Of a DNA stretch of 64,000 nt, positions 54,161 to 62,900 are shown one piece after another. The translations under genes were made by a program, and so were the position numbers. The stretch lies in NCBI RefSeq assembly GCF_051466335.1, contig NZ_CP195793.1, forward strand, positions 4,154,001 to 4,218,000. The letters are read 5' to 3'. The notes below the pieces were generated by a model. That model made no database searches, was not told where the DNA came from, and worked only from the letters and a program-made list of their open reading frames with translations. How positions within the stretch are numbered: the first letter of the stretch is position 1; every line of letters starts with the position of its first letter. Source of the DNA: Planctomicrobium sp051466335. GTDB taxonomy: Bacteria; Planctomycetota; Planctomycetia; Planctomycetales; Planctomycetaceae.

Positions 54161-54598
54161 GGTGATACCTCGATGCGTTACTGGTTGGCTGCGTGTACGT
54201 CCGAGTGGTCTCACCACTCTGCTCTAACAGGTTCCCGAACATTGTCGGCACGGCTCTTGTCGTGCTCTCACGTCGTCCTTCAACCTGTCAAACACAGAAT
54301 TGAAGCTCCACGAGCGTTAAGCGACTGATTTTCGTTTCGAAATTCCTCGCATCACTCTTCCCCAAGGCAATCAACATCGGAGGGGTGAGCAAAGAACAGG
54401 AGGCCAAGATAGCAAATTTCCTGCTTTTTCAACACACCGGCACCAACGAGAAATATCCCGGGTTTGGGGGAAACGGAACAGAATAGCTGACTGACAGAGT
54501 TGAATCAACTGCATCGGCTTTCGGATTTTTGTACACTCAAATCCTCGTGCCGGAATTTTCCATTTTTCTCCAAGAATTACGAGAGCCCTGCTGCCATT
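54161..54598. other. Divergent region with long rplM leader
   Basis: 438 bp with no gene. It contains the rplM leader of about 240 nt on the minus strand and the upstream region of the BatA-like gene. Long leaders are common sites for autogenous control of ribosomal proteins, but no known motif was recognised. Confidence 0.5.
54406..54432 (-). promoter_or_regulatory. Candidate promoter of rplM-rpsI-rpmA
   Basis: On the minus strand TTGAAA (54427-54432) and TATCTT (54406-54411) are 15 bp apart, slightly short, giving a start about 240 nt before rplM. Confidence 0.4.
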
Positions 54599-56848
54599 AT
54601 GGGATTCGGATTTCTGAACGCCTGGATGTTAATCGGTATCGCCGGGGTTGCGCTTCCTGTTCTGGCTCATTTGATTAGTAAACGTCGGTTTGAAGTCGTC
54701 CGCTGGGGGGCAATGCAATTCCTCGAACTCGGACAGAAGTCTCGTCGGAGAATACACTTACAGGACCTATTGCTTTTACTGTTGCGCATGGCTGTTCTTC
54801 TGTTGCTGGCAGCGGCACTCGCTCGCCCTTGGGGCTCGGGTTCCTTGCTCGGAGGCTTTGGAAATACTCCCCCGCAAGACTATGTGTTTGTCCTTGATGG
54901 TTCTGGAAGTATGGACTGGCAGGGGAGTTCGGGTGATGACTCTGCACTTGGTACCCCCAGACAGCAGGCTGAGCAGTGGGTACACAGCGCTCTTGAGTCT
55001 CTCCAGCCTGGTGATGCCGTCGGCATCGTGGATGCCAGAATGTCTCCCCATCGGGTTGTCAGTCCCCCGATGAACGATCGGGCAGCTGTCAGGCAGTCTC
55101 TCAATGGACTCCCGGAATCAGCCGGCCCTTCCAATCTCCCCGGGGCGATTGAAGATGCGATCAAGATTTTGTCGACATCAACGAATCTTTCCCGGCAAAT
55201 AATCGTCCTCAGCGACGACCAGAAACTCGCGTGGCGCCCAGATGACGAGCTGACCTGGTTGCGAATCGACGAATTACGCAAGCAAAGCAAAGTTTTCCCA
55301 CGAATCGATTATGCGCTCGTCGGTGGTGAGTCAGAATCCAAAACAAACTTCTCTGTGGGTCGAATTGACCTCTCGCGTGCGGTGACCGTTCCGGAATTTC
55401 CTGTCAAAGTTCGAGCAATGGTCCGGATGTCGGGCGGAAGTAGTCCGACACGTCGTAAGGCATTCTTGAAAGTCGATGGAAAACAAATTCAGGGGAAGAT
55501 TGTTGAAGTTGACCTTCTTCCCAATGGCGAATCGCTTGTGGAGTTCAATCACGTATTCGCATCCGAGGGAAATTATCTCGTCAGCATTTCGCTCGACCCG
55601 GATGACCTTCCACTCGACGATGTTGCCAATGCAGTGATGACTATTCGTTCGAGCATTCCAGTTTTACTGGTGGATGGACATCGTCATCTTGACCCAATTC
55701 GTAGCGAAACGTTCTATCTGCAATCGGTCTTTGCAGCCTCCGGAGAAAAATCCCCGTGGATTAAAGCCTCTGTCATTACGTCTTCGGATCTCGATGGGAG
55801 TCAGCTCGAAGGTCAACAAGGGGTATTTCTGTGCAATGTAGATCAGCTGTCGCTGCGACAATGGGAGATTCTCCGGCAGTTTGTCCAAAGCGGCGGCGGC
55901 CTGGTAGTCGCCCCTGGGGACCGCACAAATATCGATGTCTGGAATACTTTCGACGCGAATGCAGCGACGCCACTTTTGCCAGTCCGCTTTCAGGCAACTG
56001 GTGTCCAACTTTCTGCAGATGCGACTCAGAGTGCAGGTGTGGATTCTCTCTCGTTGGAGGCCCCCTGGTTGCAGCGATTCCGCACTGAGAATGGAGTCGA
56101 CTTCACACAGGCCCGTTTCCAGAAATGGTGGGATATCGAGCCGAGACAGCTGTCCGAGTCTGAGGAAACCAACGCTCCTGCAGCGAAAGCTCCCCAAGTG
56201 CTGGCCCGACTGTCGAACGGTTCCCCATTTCTGGTGGGACATGACTTCGGTCTTGGAACGGTGCTGGTAACAGCCGTTCCTTTAGACGCTGATTGGAGCA
56301 CTTTTCCCGCGAAAAATGATTTCGTTCCGTTTCTTCACGAACTCGTCTTCCAGTTTACATCTCGATCGGAACAACGGAACGTTGACCAAGGTGTGCCGCT
56401 GATGCTGCCACTGAAAGCCAAAGAGAACGCGAGCGATTTTCTCGTCAGCGGCCCGGGAGTCACAGATGCTCCTGCTGAATTCGTACTCCGTGGACAATCT
56501 GCTTTCGCGATGTTTCGTAAGACCGCGATTCCCGGAGTCTACCGCTTCCACAAGAAACAAAGCACTTCGGATGTTGCCCTGTTCGTCGTCGACAACGATC
56601 ATTCAGAATCTGACTTAACCGCGATGTCGGAAGAAGAATGGAAAACGCTGACAGCGAATGATCGACTCCACAAAATCAAATCAATGCGAGACGTGCACGC
56701 TGCCACCGCCGCCGCTGCTCCGCACGTGGAACTCTGGTGGATTCTGATGCTTGCGATTCTGGCCTTACTGGTCTGCGAAGTCGCTCTCACTCGACGAATG
56801 GTGCAAGGGGGACACGCTGCACTCGATGAAGCCCTTGCGGCTCCATGA
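54599..56848 (+). CDS. BatA-like protein with von Willebrand A domain and membrane anchors
   Basis: About 749 residues from ATG 54599. The N-terminal BatA-type double-helix segment (GFGFLNAWMLIGIAGVALPVLAHLISKRR) is followed by a second membrane segment (LLLLLRMAVLLLLAAALARPWG) and a von Willebrand A domain whose MIDAS motif is DGSGSM (aspartate near residue 100). A large beta-rich region follows, with a C-terminal helix (about 700-720). Such proteins are partners of MoxR ATPases, yet no moxR is next to it. Cell-envelope stress or a membrane complex is a likely context. Confidence 0.85.
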   Translation: MGFGFLNAWMLIGIAGVALPVLAHLISKRRFEVVRWGAMQFLELGQKSRRRIHLQDLLLLLLRMAVLLLLAAALARPWGSGSLLGGFGNTPPQDYVFVLDGSGSMDWQGSSGDDSALGTPRQQAEQWVHSALESLQPGDAVGIVDARMSPHRVVSPPMNDRAAVRQSLNGLPESAGPSNLPGAIEDAIKILSTSTNLSRQIIVLSDDQKLAWRPDDELTWLRIDELRKQSKVFPRIDYALVGGESESKTNFSVGRIDLSRAVTVPEFPVKVRAMVRMSGGSSPTRRKAFLKVDGKQIQGKIVEVDLLPNGESLVEFNHVFASEGNYLVSISLDPDDLPLDDVANAVMTIRSSIPVLLVDGHRHLDPIRSETFYLQSVFAASGEKSPWIKASVITSSDLDGSQLEGQQGVFLCNVDQLSLRQWEILRQFVQSGGGLVVAPGDRTNIDVWNTFDANAATPLLPVRFQATGVQLSADATQSAGVDSLSLEAPWLQRFRTENGVDFTQARFQKWWDIEPRQLSESEETNAPAAKAPQVLARLSNGSPFLVGHDFGLGTVLVTAVPLDADWSTFPAKNDFVPFLHELVFQFTSRSEQRNVDQGVPLMLPLKAKENASDFLVSGPGVTDAPAEFVLRGQSAFAMFRKTAIPGVYRFHKKQSTSDVALFVVDNDHSESDLTAMSEEEWKTLTANDRLHKIKSMRDVHAATAAAAPHVELWWILMLAILALLVCEVALTRRMVQGGHAALDEALAAP

Positions 56849-56876
56849 GCTGTTCACTCGACCTTGGTGAGCCGTG

Positions 56877-58799
56877 TCAGGCGGCGTCAGTCTTCGGTTT
56901 CGGCGGACTGATAGGACGGGATTTGTTCCCTGCTCGGGCCCGAAGATCGAATAATCCGAAGATCTCACTGGCTGACAGGCTCAATGAGGCATCCTCATTG
57001 TCTGGATCGCCCAGAACTCGATTGAACAGTTCGCGCTTCTGTCGCAGGACTAGGTCGATTCTCTCTTCGATCGTGTCTTTGCAGATCAAACGGCTGACAA
57101 TCACCTGCGATTTTTGCCCAATTCGATGAGCACGATTGATCGCCTGGTCTTCGATCGCGGGATTCCACCATCGGTCATACAGGAACACGTATCCAGCGAA
57201 CTGTAGGTTTAATCCCACAGCGCCTGTTCCATAGCTCATCAGAATAAGATGGCTATTTGGATCTTCCTTGAACTGGCTCAAGATCGGTTCGCGCTTTGGA
57301 GTGGGGACACCCCCATGATACACGAGGCAGCCGAACTGCTTGGTTCGTTCTGCCAACCAATCGATCGTCTTTGTCCATTGGCTGAATAAAATGGCTTTGC
57401 CGCCGGATGCGGAGATTTCTTCCATGTCCGCGAGCAATCGGTCCAGCTTTGATGACTCGCCGGTGACGACATCGACGTTGCAAATCTGTTTGAGCCGCAA
57501 CACCAGCTCGAACACGTGTTGCACCGTAATCGAATCGCCCATGTTGTTGAGCTGGATGATCCCCTCTTTTTCAGCGATCTGATAGGCAGCACGCTGAGCT
57601 GGGCTGAGATCGATGATCTCATCTTTATCCAGCCGTGGCGGCATGTCTTTCATCACCAGATCTTTGGTCCGGCGGAGGATAAACTCCTCACTCATCTTCG
57701 AAAGCTGGCGGACATCTGGTGACGAGTCCGCTGGAAGAACTTTCATAAACTCGAAGAGCGAAATCAGTTCTTCAGCACGGTTTTCGATGGGCGTCCCGGT
57801 CAGGCACAAGCTCCGCTTTCGAGGGATGCTGTGAATCATTTGTGCGGTGCTGGAACCGCGATTCTTGATTCGCTGGGCTTCATCCAGAACGACAAGATCG
57901 AATTCCGGAAGCGGGCCATCCTGCATTGCCTGATAGTCTCGCACGACCAATTCATAATTGGCCAGCATCACAGCGGATCCGGGCATGTTCCACATCATCT
58001 GACGACGCGGCCCATCTCCCTCGATCGTATTGACCGGAATTTCTTCCGCCCAGAATTTCAGTTCTCGCTGCCAGTTTGGAATCAGTGGCTTTGGGCAGAC
58101 CAAGAGAATGCGACGGACTTTCCCGGAGCGAAGCAGCAAACGAATCGCAGTGATCGTCTGCATCGTTTTTCCCAGCCCCATCTCGTCCGCCAGAAGCGCA
58201 GCGTCCTGCGAAAATAACCAGGCAATCCCCTCGTATTGATACGGAAACGGCTCAAAGGGCATCACCAGTTCCTGTCCTCGCAGCCACGATTCCAGAGGAG
58301 GCTGAAGGACGTAGAACAGTCGATCCTCAATCGATAACGCATCCGCCGGGGGCTTGACACGTACTGCTTTTTTTTGCGGTTGATTCGGATCGACTTCGCG
58401 AGGAACAGGCGGCTTGATGGCGTGTGTTTCTTCGCCCGGTTCCTTTTTCGGCGGCAGGAATTCAATCCCTGCGGGGAAGGTGAAGCCAAGGGTGTTGACT
58501 TTCGGCCAGAACGGCTTCCAACGGGGCATCGACCCTGGCCGTTCTAGTAGATCCGTCGCCTGACTGGTCGGGCTGGCCAATCGCTTTAGTGCGCTGTTCA
58601 TGCCGGTGACGTGGATTTCAGGTTGTTTGAAATCCAGAAATGAATCGACACTCAGGACTGGTTGTGAAGCGAGATCAAGTTGCCAGGATTGTAGATCGAG
58701 CGGACTCACCTCCGGGTACGACGGCGAGTTGACGAGTTCGGGATCTGTCAGATTCCGATTCAAATTGGACTGATCATCATGGGGGAACTGCGAACTCAT
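56877..58799 (-). CDS. SNF2-family helicase-like ATPase
   Basis: 640 residues. After about 180 low-homology residues rich in Pro, Lys and Glu, the helicase core has motif I ADEMGLGKT (about 205-213), motif II DEAQ, motif III LTGTPIENR, and the C-terminal motifs VGLNLQFAGYVFLYDRWWNP and INRAHRIGQ. SNF2/RapA-like proteins remodel DNA-protein or transcription complexes. ATG with AAGGA upstream. Convergent with the BatA-like gene and followed by a C-terminal Arg-rich tail. Confidence 0.92.
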   Translation of the reverse strand: MSSQFPHDDQSNLNRNLTDPELVNSPSYPEVSPLDLQSWQLDLASQPVLSVDSFLDFKQPEIHVTGMNSALKRLASPTSQATDLLERPGSMPRWKPFWPKVNTLGFTFPAGIEFLPPKKEPGEETHAIKPPVPREVDPNQPQKKAVRVKPPADALSIEDRLFYVLQPPLESWLRGQELVMPFEPFPYQYEGIAWLFSQDAALLADEMGLGKTMQTITAIRLLLRSGKVRRILLVCPKPLIPNWQRELKFWAEEIPVNTIEGDGPRRQMMWNMPGSAVMLANYELVVRDYQAMQDGPLPEFDLVVLDEAQRIKNRGSSTAQMIHSIPRKRSLCLTGTPIENRAEELISLFEFMKVLPADSSPDVRQLSKMSEEFILRRTKDLVMKDMPPRLDKDEIIDLSPAQRAAYQIAEKEGIIQLNNMGDSITVQHVFELVLRLKQICNVDVVTGESSKLDRLLADMEEISASGGKAILFSQWTKTIDWLAERTKQFGCLVYHGGVPTPKREPILSQFKEDPNSHLILMSYGTGAVGLNLQFAGYVFLYDRWWNPAIEDQAINRAHRIGQKSQVIVSRLICKDTIEERIDLVLRQKRELFNRVLGDPDNEDASLSLSASEIFGLFDLRARAGNKSRPISPPKPKTDAA

Positions 58800-58886
58800 G
58801 GGCTTCCTTGCTCATGACCGTGAGAGTCGACCTCTCACGGATGCAGATAGTGTGATGTGATTGTCCGGATCAGTTCGCTTGGGGGA

Positions 58887-59408
58887 TTAAGCGACCGCAC
58901 CGGCGCGAAGTGTTTCCTTGAGCGCATCGCTGACACGTTCAAGTGGTTCTGTCATATCGGCATCACCGGGGATGCGCGATTGCAGAGGAGTCAATGTTTG
59001 GACATCTTCCGGGTATTCAGAATGCAAACGCATTGTCTGGCGCCCAAACTGAATTAACAGCTGATCGGCAAGATCTGCCGGTTTGCCGTCAATCAGACAG
59101 GCTGTCGGGACGTCGATTTGCCGCCTTAATTCCAGCAGATTCTCCTGCTGAACCATAATCATGTCTGGCTTGACTGCCAGCCGCTCATACAAGGTTTTTC
59201 CGATCAGCTCCGCGCAAATGAACGGTTCAAGTGTTGGACCGTAAAGGATTTGCTGCGTCCGATTCGGGCGCACAGGGCTCGTACACTGGAATTCCAGCGG
59301 TCGCCCCAGATGATTTGTCACCAGCATTCCGCCAACGTATCCCTGCTCGGTGATCGCTACGCGGAGAAAACCGAGATGAAAACGGTTTGAGTTCGCCTGC
59401 TGCGTCAT
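58887..59408 (-). CDS. Conserved hypothetical protein, 173 residues
   Basis: Not recognised. ATG 59408 has GGTGGA upstream. The N-terminal half is beta-rich (FHLGFLRVAITEQGYVGGMLVTNHLGRPLEFQCTSPV), the rest helical (PFICAELIGKTLYERLA...LIDGKPADLADQLLIQFG). No signal peptide or membrane helix, so probably cytoplasmic. It lies 87 bp before the SNF2 gene on the same strand, so the two may be cotranscribed. Confidence 0.7.
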   Translation of the reverse strand: MTQQANSNRFHLGFLRVAITEQGYVGGMLVTNHLGRPLEFQCTSPVRPNRTQQILYGPTLEPFICAELIGKTLYERLAVKPDMIMVQQENLLELRRQIDVPTACLIDGKPADLADQLLIQFGRQTMRLHSEYPEDVQTLTPLQSRIPGDADMTEPLERVSDALKETLRAGAVA

Positions 59409-59727
59409 GAAGAATCCACCCCGTTTTATGTGGTGCCGACGAAATTCCGTTTCCGTCGCCCTGTGGGATTCATCGTCAGGATGCAAGGGGGACTTGAGTC
59501 AACGATCTCGACTATGTAAATCTGCGCCCCAGTTGCAACATGCGTTCAATCAATCAGTTACATTCAAATTGTTGACGATCTGAACAACTCGCGTGCGCGA
59601 TCGCGATGGTCTTTCCGATTTTGCAGGTCAATTCTTTTTGATCCCAGTTCCGGAATGCGCTTTCGCTTTGCAAAAAGGTGTTCATTTGAACCACTGTTGA
59701 GCGGCATTCCAGGCAGGAATCGCTTGA
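59409..59727. other. Intergenic region after the STAS gene
   Basis: 319 bp. No supported gene and no clear terminator; presumably the promoter of the 173-residue protein. Confidence 0.4.
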
Positions 59728-60102
59728 TTAAGGCTGTGGATCAGTAGAAACCTGCTTGAGTGCTGCTTCGCGAGATTCACAGTGCGGCCACAGCTTGAAG
59801 AGACTCATGTTTGAAAGGACTTGCATCATTTGCGGGCTGGCGCAACAGAATGCAGCTTTTCCCTTGCGAGTCCGTGTTTCCCGAAGGAGCGATACCAGCG
59901 ATCCGATGAACTCGGAGCCGAAATATTCGATCTCCGATAAGTCGATCACAATGTTTCGGATATTTAGTCCTGTCAGCATTCCTCGGATTGAATTCGCTTC
60001 CAAATGCAGATTCTGATACCGAAACGCACTCCCCTCTCCATGTGGAATGACCACCAGAGTGTCAGCGTGCTGTTCAACCTTGAAGATCTTCAAATGTTGC
60101 AT
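59728..60102 (-). CDS. STAS-domain anti-anti-sigma factor-like protein
   Basis: 124 residues forming one STAS domain: VVIPHGEGSAFRYQNLHLEANSIR, then NIVIDLSEIEYFGSEFIGSLVSLLRETRTRKG. The conserved serine in FGSEFIGS is the phosphorylation site in SpoIIAA-like proteins, where it controls binding to an anti-sigma kinase. No kinase or sigma factor gene is adjacent. ATG 60102; a longer open frame to 60198 is not supported. Confidence 0.85.
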   Translation of the reverse strand: MQHLKIFKVEQHADTLVVIPHGEGSAFRYQNLHLEANSIRGMLTGLNIRNIVIDLSEIEYFGSEFIGSLVSLLRETRTRKGKAAFCCASPQMMQVLSNMSLFKLWPHCESREAALKQVSTDPQP

Positions 60103-60753
60103 TGTGAGATCGACACTTTCAAGAGGAGAAGAAAGCGCAAAGAAAGACGTGATGTCCAACCTTAACATTCTGCTGTCGATTGTGATACGAAACCACAACG
60201 ACGATTCAATGAATGCAATATTCGCTTCCGACGTAAGATCGATTCTCAGGTTGCGCCGTTTTACTCCAATTAGAATGATCTCGACTCATTCAAGGATCTT
60301 GATCCTTGGTTCACTTGCGACGGTCTCAAGGTTTGAGGAAACGTCGTCGTTGGAAACACGGTGGTTTTTGCCGCGAATCCGTTGGATGGGTGATCTTCAC
60401 GCACACTGCTGCGAGATTTGCTGGCGATTCTGAGCGCCATGCAGACTTGGTAACGCGATCGGCTGGTTTTCGAATCAGCGACAGGCCGATGCATGATGCA
60501 GACGTCGTCCGTAAGAGCTTCCGTCCGACGTTGGACGAATTTGCCGTGCCATGCATCTTTGTGACGCCAGCGAGCTGCACGCAGGATCGAGTCGTTCTGG
60601 GGATTGTGAATCTGGACACGGAATCCCCGAAGTTCGGTCTGCCTCTTCAAGTTTTCAGCCGGCCCACGTTCAGTCGTTTTTTACGACAAAACGAAGAGGC
60701 CGGCTGTGGACTCGAACGCAAATTGATCAGTTCAGGCTGCACTCAAACGTGAC
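60103..60753. other. Intergenic region ahead of the STAS gene
   Basis: 651 bp. No supported gene. Open frames on both strands overlap each other and have no family resemblance. Sequence near 60610-60715 has loosely paired GCCGGC-containing words but no terminator. Confidence 0.45.
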
Positions 60754-61839
60754 TCAGATGTGCAGATGGAGAACTTCCTCTCCCTTGCTCTTTCGCTGCC
60801 AGTACCAGTGACCGACGAACCGCAGTTTCCCTTCTTCGCGTGGAAGCTCACAAAACAGGAACGGGTCACAAGAAATCACCATAATCGGTGGAGTCACGGT
60901 CGCGATCATCGAACCAACATACAATGGAACTCCAACGACGCTCATCAGTCCTGCCAGCGTCGTTGTTGAGTTGAGCATCCCTTCTGCCATGTCAGTCGCT
61001 TCTCCGGTGAGAGAGAAGATCGGCCTGACGGCGTCGGTGCTGAGGCCCTGAACGCCTTCCACCAATTCCCCGATTCTTGTCTTGTGTGCAGGGAGTTGCG
61101 AAATGCAGCGGCCGGTTCTGTAATATTCGATCTGCTGACACGCTTTGGCCTGCTTTCGCGCCTTCACGTCAGTCCGCCATTGTTTGTAGTTCTCGACGCG
61201 GTATTTGATGGTACTCTTGACCGAGTTTGACGCCATGCGAAGGGCATTGTCCATCACCATCGGGACTTTCATCGCGGATCGGTAAAACCATCGCCATCGC
61301 AATGCGTGAGCCTGAACTTTGCGGAGTCGGTCTTGATGCTCCTTGCGAACTTCAGCGGCGGTCATCGGGATGGGCAATCCCTGTTCGTTCACATGATCGC
61401 TAAATAGCGGGACGCCAAACCACGTTGTTGCATCAGGATGCGTTCCATATGCCTTCGCAAGGACGTTCATAATTTCAGGCGGAGGATTGTCGGGAATCTG
61501 GCTCGGATTCTTCGTCATTGTCATAACCAGATCGCTTTGTCCTTGAATCCAAATCGATTTTTCAATGAGTCGAACAATCTGGAATTCGTTGAGCCAGTCT
61601 GGACGCTGGGCAAGGATTTTTTCGACCCACTGGTCGTCCTGAATCTGCTTCCGCGTCCCCTGCATGGCGAGATTGAAAGCAAGTTGCCCCATTGCGGAGG
61701 GCTTTAAAATCTGAATCGTGTTTCGAGCGAGTGCACCGAGTCCAAACGGAGATTCGTCCTCAAACTCGTTGATCGATGGAACTCTTGGCCGCAGCGGTCT
61801 GCGGGAATTTAGCACCATTGTAGAAGTGAGTTCGGTCAT
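60754..61839 (-). CDS. Unrecognised protein with C-terminal hydrophobic segment
   Basis: 361 residues from ATG 61839. Most of the protein is helical and rich in Lys, Arg, Gln and Met; around residue 305-325 (TTTLAGLMSVVGVPLYVGSMIATVTPPIMVI) is a hydrophobic stretch followed by a soluble C-terminus. No family was recognised. A membrane-associated role is possible. No near neighbour on the strand suggests a pathway. Confidence 0.6.
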   Translation of the reverse strand: MTELTSTMVLNSRRPLRPRVPSINEFEDESPFGLGALARNTIQILKPSAMGQLAFNLAMQGTRKQIQDDQWVEKILAQRPDWLNEFQIVRLIEKSIWIQGQSDLVMTMTKNPSQIPDNPPPEIMNVLAKAYGTHPDATTWFGVPLFSDHVNEQGLPIPMTAAEVRKEHQDRLRKVQAHALRWRWFYRSAMKVPMVMDNALRMASNSVKSTIKYRVENYKQWRTDVKARKQAKACQQIEYYRTGRCISQLPAHKTRIGELVEGVQGLSTDAVRPIFSLTGEATDMAEGMLNSTTTLAGLMSVVGVPLYVGSMIATVTPPIMVISCDPFLFCELPREEGKLRFVGHWYWQRKSKGEEVLHLHI

Positions 61840-62341
61840 TGCGCGGCGCCTTCCTTCAGTCGACAGAAATGAAAATTCAGAAGAGAACGGCAAACTCCAA
61901 CGTGAAATGAGCTGTTGCTGGCAGAGTCAGCCTGGCACGGGCAGAACGCACGGGCCCGGTCGCGAGTCAGCGATCAGGTCAACCAATCGCGGATGGCCAA
62001 CTATTTCTGCCAGTACGAGCGACCGACAAATTCGACTGCCAATTCAGCGAACGCTGATCAATCAAGATAACGCGGAAGTCGCCAAGCTCGAAACAGAAAT
62101 TTTCAAAGATTGCACGTTTTTTGAAATTTCAGCCGGATTCCATGCGATTCAGATGCACTGAGCATGTTTGCCGCTCTTCAAGTATGGCGACGGAGAATCA
62201 GCCTCACGATGCGAATTCGAGCGGAGTGAGGCGGCGACATGGAGAAGTCGGCGGCGGCTTGTACGCGATTCACGAGCGCACGCAAAAAGGCCGTCGCAAA
62301 TGACGGCCTTTTGATTTCCGTAAAGAAAGAGTCGCGAAAAA
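61840..62341. other. Intergenic region, unknown gene to rplU
   Basis: 502 bp without a supported gene; it includes the rplU terminator (62285-62312). Confidence 0.5.
62285..62312. terminator. Terminator of rplU
   Basis: An 11-bp perfect inverted repeat (62285-62295 and 62302-62312, 6-nt loop) with A run and T run on either side, 30 bp after the rplU stop codon. Confidence 0.9.
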
Positions 62342-62701
62342 CTAAGCGACGACTTCTTCTTTGCTCGCAACAACTTCCAGATTTGGAACCTTGATGGAGA
62401 CGATCTTCACGCCGGTGTACTTCTGGCGGTGACCAGTGTGACGACGAGAATTTTTACGACGGCGGAACTTCTGGATTTCCAGCTTTGGTCCCTTAACTGT
62501 TGCGTCAACAACAGTTGCTTCAACAATAGCACCTGCAATAACAGGAGCGCCAATGATGCTCGCCCCACCTGCATTCGCAAGCAGAACTTTATCGAAGGTC
62601 AGCGTCTGGCCAACTTCAGCATCTTCGCGGTAATCCACGGTCAACAACTGACCTTCTTCAACTCGAAGCTGATGACCGCTTTCTTCAATAATCGCGAACA
62701 T
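62342..62701 (-). CDS. rplU: 50S ribosomal protein L21
   Basis: 119 residues. N-terminus MFAIIEESGHQLRVEEGQLL, core TLTFDKVLLANAGGASIIGAPVIAGAIVEATV, and KFRRRKNSRRHTGHRQKYTGVKI at the C-terminus, all standard L21. It is a single-gene unit with its own promoter and terminator, while rpmA, its usual partner, is in another operon. Confidence 0.96.
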   Translation of the reverse strand: MFAIIEESGHQLRVEEGQLLTVDYREDAEVGQTLTFDKVLLANAGGASIIGAPVIAGAIVEATVVDATVKGPKLEIQKFRRRKNSRRHTGHRQKYTGVKIVSIKVPNLEVVASKEEVVA

Positions 62702-62857
62702 GGTTCAACCACTCTTTGTTTTATCTCAACCCAAATGCTGGAAACATCTTACAAGCTGATGTCCAGTTGCATTTTTCGCACCGCTCTGTGAAGCGAATGG
62801 AAAAGAATATCTCCCGCACTCTAAAAATGCGAGTTCATCAATCAAGGATTCTGCCGG

Positions 62858-62886
62858 ATTCTCTACTTAAGTCGTCGAACTGTCAA
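62858..62886 (-). promoter_or_regulatory. Candidate promoter of rplU
   Basis: On the minus strand a perfect TTGACA (62881-62886) and GAGAAT (62858-62863) with 17-bp spacing, giving a leader of about 150 nt. The -10 matches 4 of 6 positions. Confidence 0.45.
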
Positions 62887-62900
62887 CACGACGGCCAATT

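Noticed and set aside
60306..60752. Open frame of 148 residues on the plus strand
   Set aside because: Overlaps equally long frames on the other strand, no recognisable motif; the region is listed as intergenic.
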